This document shows, piece by piece, positions 62,883-64,000 of a stretch of 64,000 nt of DNA (positions are counted from its first letter, which is position 1; each line of letters starts with the position of its first letter). The notes under the pieces were generated by a model. The model was not told where the DNA came from. It saw only the letters and a program-made list of their open reading frames with translations, and did no database searches. The position numbers and the translations under genes are program-made. Location of the stretch: contig NZ_AP023366.1 of the NCBI RefSeq assembly GCF_015097055.1, forward strand, positions 2,498,001-2,562,000, in the 5' to 3' direction. The stretch is from Effusibacillus dendaii. GTDB lineage: Bacteria; Bacillota; Bacilli; Tumebacillales; Effusibacillaceae.

Positions 62883-64000
62883 ATGCAAAAATATATCCTA
62901 TACATATCGAAATTAACAGGTGATATGAAGGGAATAGGGCGAGGTGTCTTTAAAAGCACTATACTCCTCCTATTAGGAAGTACCTTTGGCTTTTTATTTT
63001 CTCTAACAGGGGTTTCGATTGGATGGATGATAGGAACGATGATCCTGTTGGGTGCATTATCTATAGCAAGACCCTCATGGTTTGCATCAATCTTGCCGGA
63101 AAGTGGATTTAGCCCCCGTTGGAAAAATCTGGCGCAGTTGATATTGGCAGTTCAAATTGGTGAGCAAATGACCGCCCAGAAATGGGACATTTTTGCCCAC
63201 TCATGGTTCATCATAACTGGAATGTTAGTCCTATCCATGGTCTTTTCTGTTTTGTCGGGCATTTTTCTGAATCGTTATAGTAATGTGGGAGTTATTACCA
63301 GTTTATATGCGACTGCGCCTGGAGGTTTGAATAACATGCCTGCCATTGCAGAGGAGGTTGGAGCAAATACGGTGGTGGTAACAATCGTCCAGGTTACTCG
63401 AATTTTGGTGGTTGTTGGATTAATTCCTATCTTCGTTAGGGTGGAAGATCATAACAACCATATGATTACAACGAGTGTTGGAGTGGATACTTTGACGAAT
63501 GTTTCGATGTGGTGGGCGGGTTGCTTGCTCCTCGCTGCCCAGATTGGTTACCTTATCATGAAAAGGTTGAGGTTTCCGGCCGCACGAATGATAGGTGGAA
63601 TTATAGGTGTAGCACTGTGTCAACTCATTTCAACATCCATCACTGATACAGATCTAGTTCCGTGGTACCCGGCTGAGCTAAAAGTAATCATACAAATTAT
63701 ATTAGGGGCGAGCCTTGGATTGTCTATAAAAAAAGAAATGTTCAAAGGACTAGGTAAAATCACATTGTTAGGGATATTCAGTTCATCCGCACTGCTAGTT
63801 TTGATGGTTTTCTTTTCTTATTTATTATCCAGTAACTCTGGTATTTCTTATCTAACGGCCATTTTAGCTTTTGCACCGGGTGGCGTGGCGGAAATGACGG
63901 TAACAGCCCTGTCATTGCAAGAGAATGTTCCCTTTGTAGCATCTGCCCAAACGTTACGAATTATCATGACCTTCTTGTTGATTCCACCTTTATGTCGGTT
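62883..64000 (+). CDS. AbrB-family (PF05145-like) membrane transporter, 3' end outside window
   Basis: The frame is open from ATG 62883 (behind GGAGGGAGTTC) to the window end, 372 codons. It has about ten hydrophobic helices and the paired signatures TAPGGLNNMPAIAEE and FAPGGVAEMTVTALSL, which mark the two halves of the AbrB/AbrB-dup family (formerly called ammonia monooxygenase-like). Members are often beside TTT transporters or catabolic genes; the substrate is not known. It may import or export a compound of the same pathway. Confidence 0.88.
   Translation, partial: MQKYILYISKLTGDMKGIGRGVFKSTILLLLGSTFGFLFSLTGVSIGWMIGTMILLGALSIARPSWFASILPESGFSPRWKNLAQLILAVQIGEQMTAQKWDIFAHSWFIITGMLVLSMVFSVLSGIFLNRYSNVGVITSLYATAPGGLNNMPAIAEEVGANTVVVTIVQVTRILVVVGLIPIFVRVEDHNNHMITTSVGVDTLTNVSMWWAGCLLLAAQIGYLIMKRLRFPAARMIGGIIGVALCQLISTSITDTDLVPWYPAELKVIIQIILGASLGLSIKKEMFKGLGKITLLGIFSSSALLVLMVFFSYLLSSNSGISYLTAILAFAPGGVAEMTVTALSLQENVPFVASAQTLRIIMTFLLIPPLCR

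Overview
The window comes from a spore-forming, low-to-moderate GC Firmicute. The gene order rpoE-pyrG-spo0F-fba-fsa-glpX-rho-rpmE-prfA-prmC-spoIIR-ywlC-mntP-ywlE-rpiB-ywlG-glyA follows the Bacillus subtilis chromosome. Spo0F, SpoIIR, a YhcN/YlaJ-type lipoprotein and a YjcZ-type peptide show that it sporulates. The acetyl-branch lysine genes dapH/dapL and a fatty-acid/acyl-CoA cluster ending in meaB suggest a Bacillales lineage such as Alicyclobacillaceae (Effusibacillus/Tumebacillus-like); this assignment is inference from gene content and was not computed.

Core region, 1 to about 32.4 kb. It starts with a beta-oxidation or butyryl-type cluster (3-hydroxyacyl-CoA dehydrogenase, enoyl-CoA hydratase, acyl-CoA dehydrogenase, MeaB GTPase). 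RNA polymerase delta, CTP synthase (with an attenuator-like leader) and Spo0F (with a SigH promoter and a Spo0A box) follow, then glycolytic/gluconeogenic enzymes, DapH/DapL, Rho, L31, RF1/PrmC, SpoIIR and the ywlC-glyA block. It is interrupted by small scars: an IS3-type transposase remnant, a possible group II intron tail, and four copies of a structured dispersed repeat that mostly lie just upstream of co-oriented genes.

Accessory region, about 32.4 to 53 kb. Synteny stops right after glyA. A 12.6-kb integrated element (33589-46256) is bounded by a 22-bp direct repeat and carries a type III restriction-modification pair, an Xre regulator, small phage/plasmid-like genes, a plasmid-type Rep-like protein with an internal duplication, and two serine recombinases. 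The right attachment core lies inside the 3' end of the large recombinase gene. The displaced native 3' end of that gene can still be read at the left end of the element. Immediately outside is a translationally coupled DUF262 / HEPN pair, a probable defence or toxin-antitoxin module. Next come an IS3-family copy interrupted by a 3-kb transposon (6-bp target duplication, clear terminal inverted repeats, decayed DDE transposase and AAA ATPase genes) and a second, inverted IS3 copy.

Catabolic island, about 53 to 64 kb. A one-direction cluster encodes an ACMSD-type amidohydrolase, a Rieske ferredoxin, an enolase-superfamily enzyme, a tripartite tricarboxylate transporter (TctC/B/A) and an FAH-family hydrolase. 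An IS1634-type element separates it from a GntR/UTRA regulator and an AbrB-family transporter that runs off the window. The same 26-bp dyad operator sits upstream of both the operon and the gntR gene, and a truncated gntR start remains in front of the operon. The cluster probably imports and degrades a ring or carboxylic compound that cannot be named from sequence alone.
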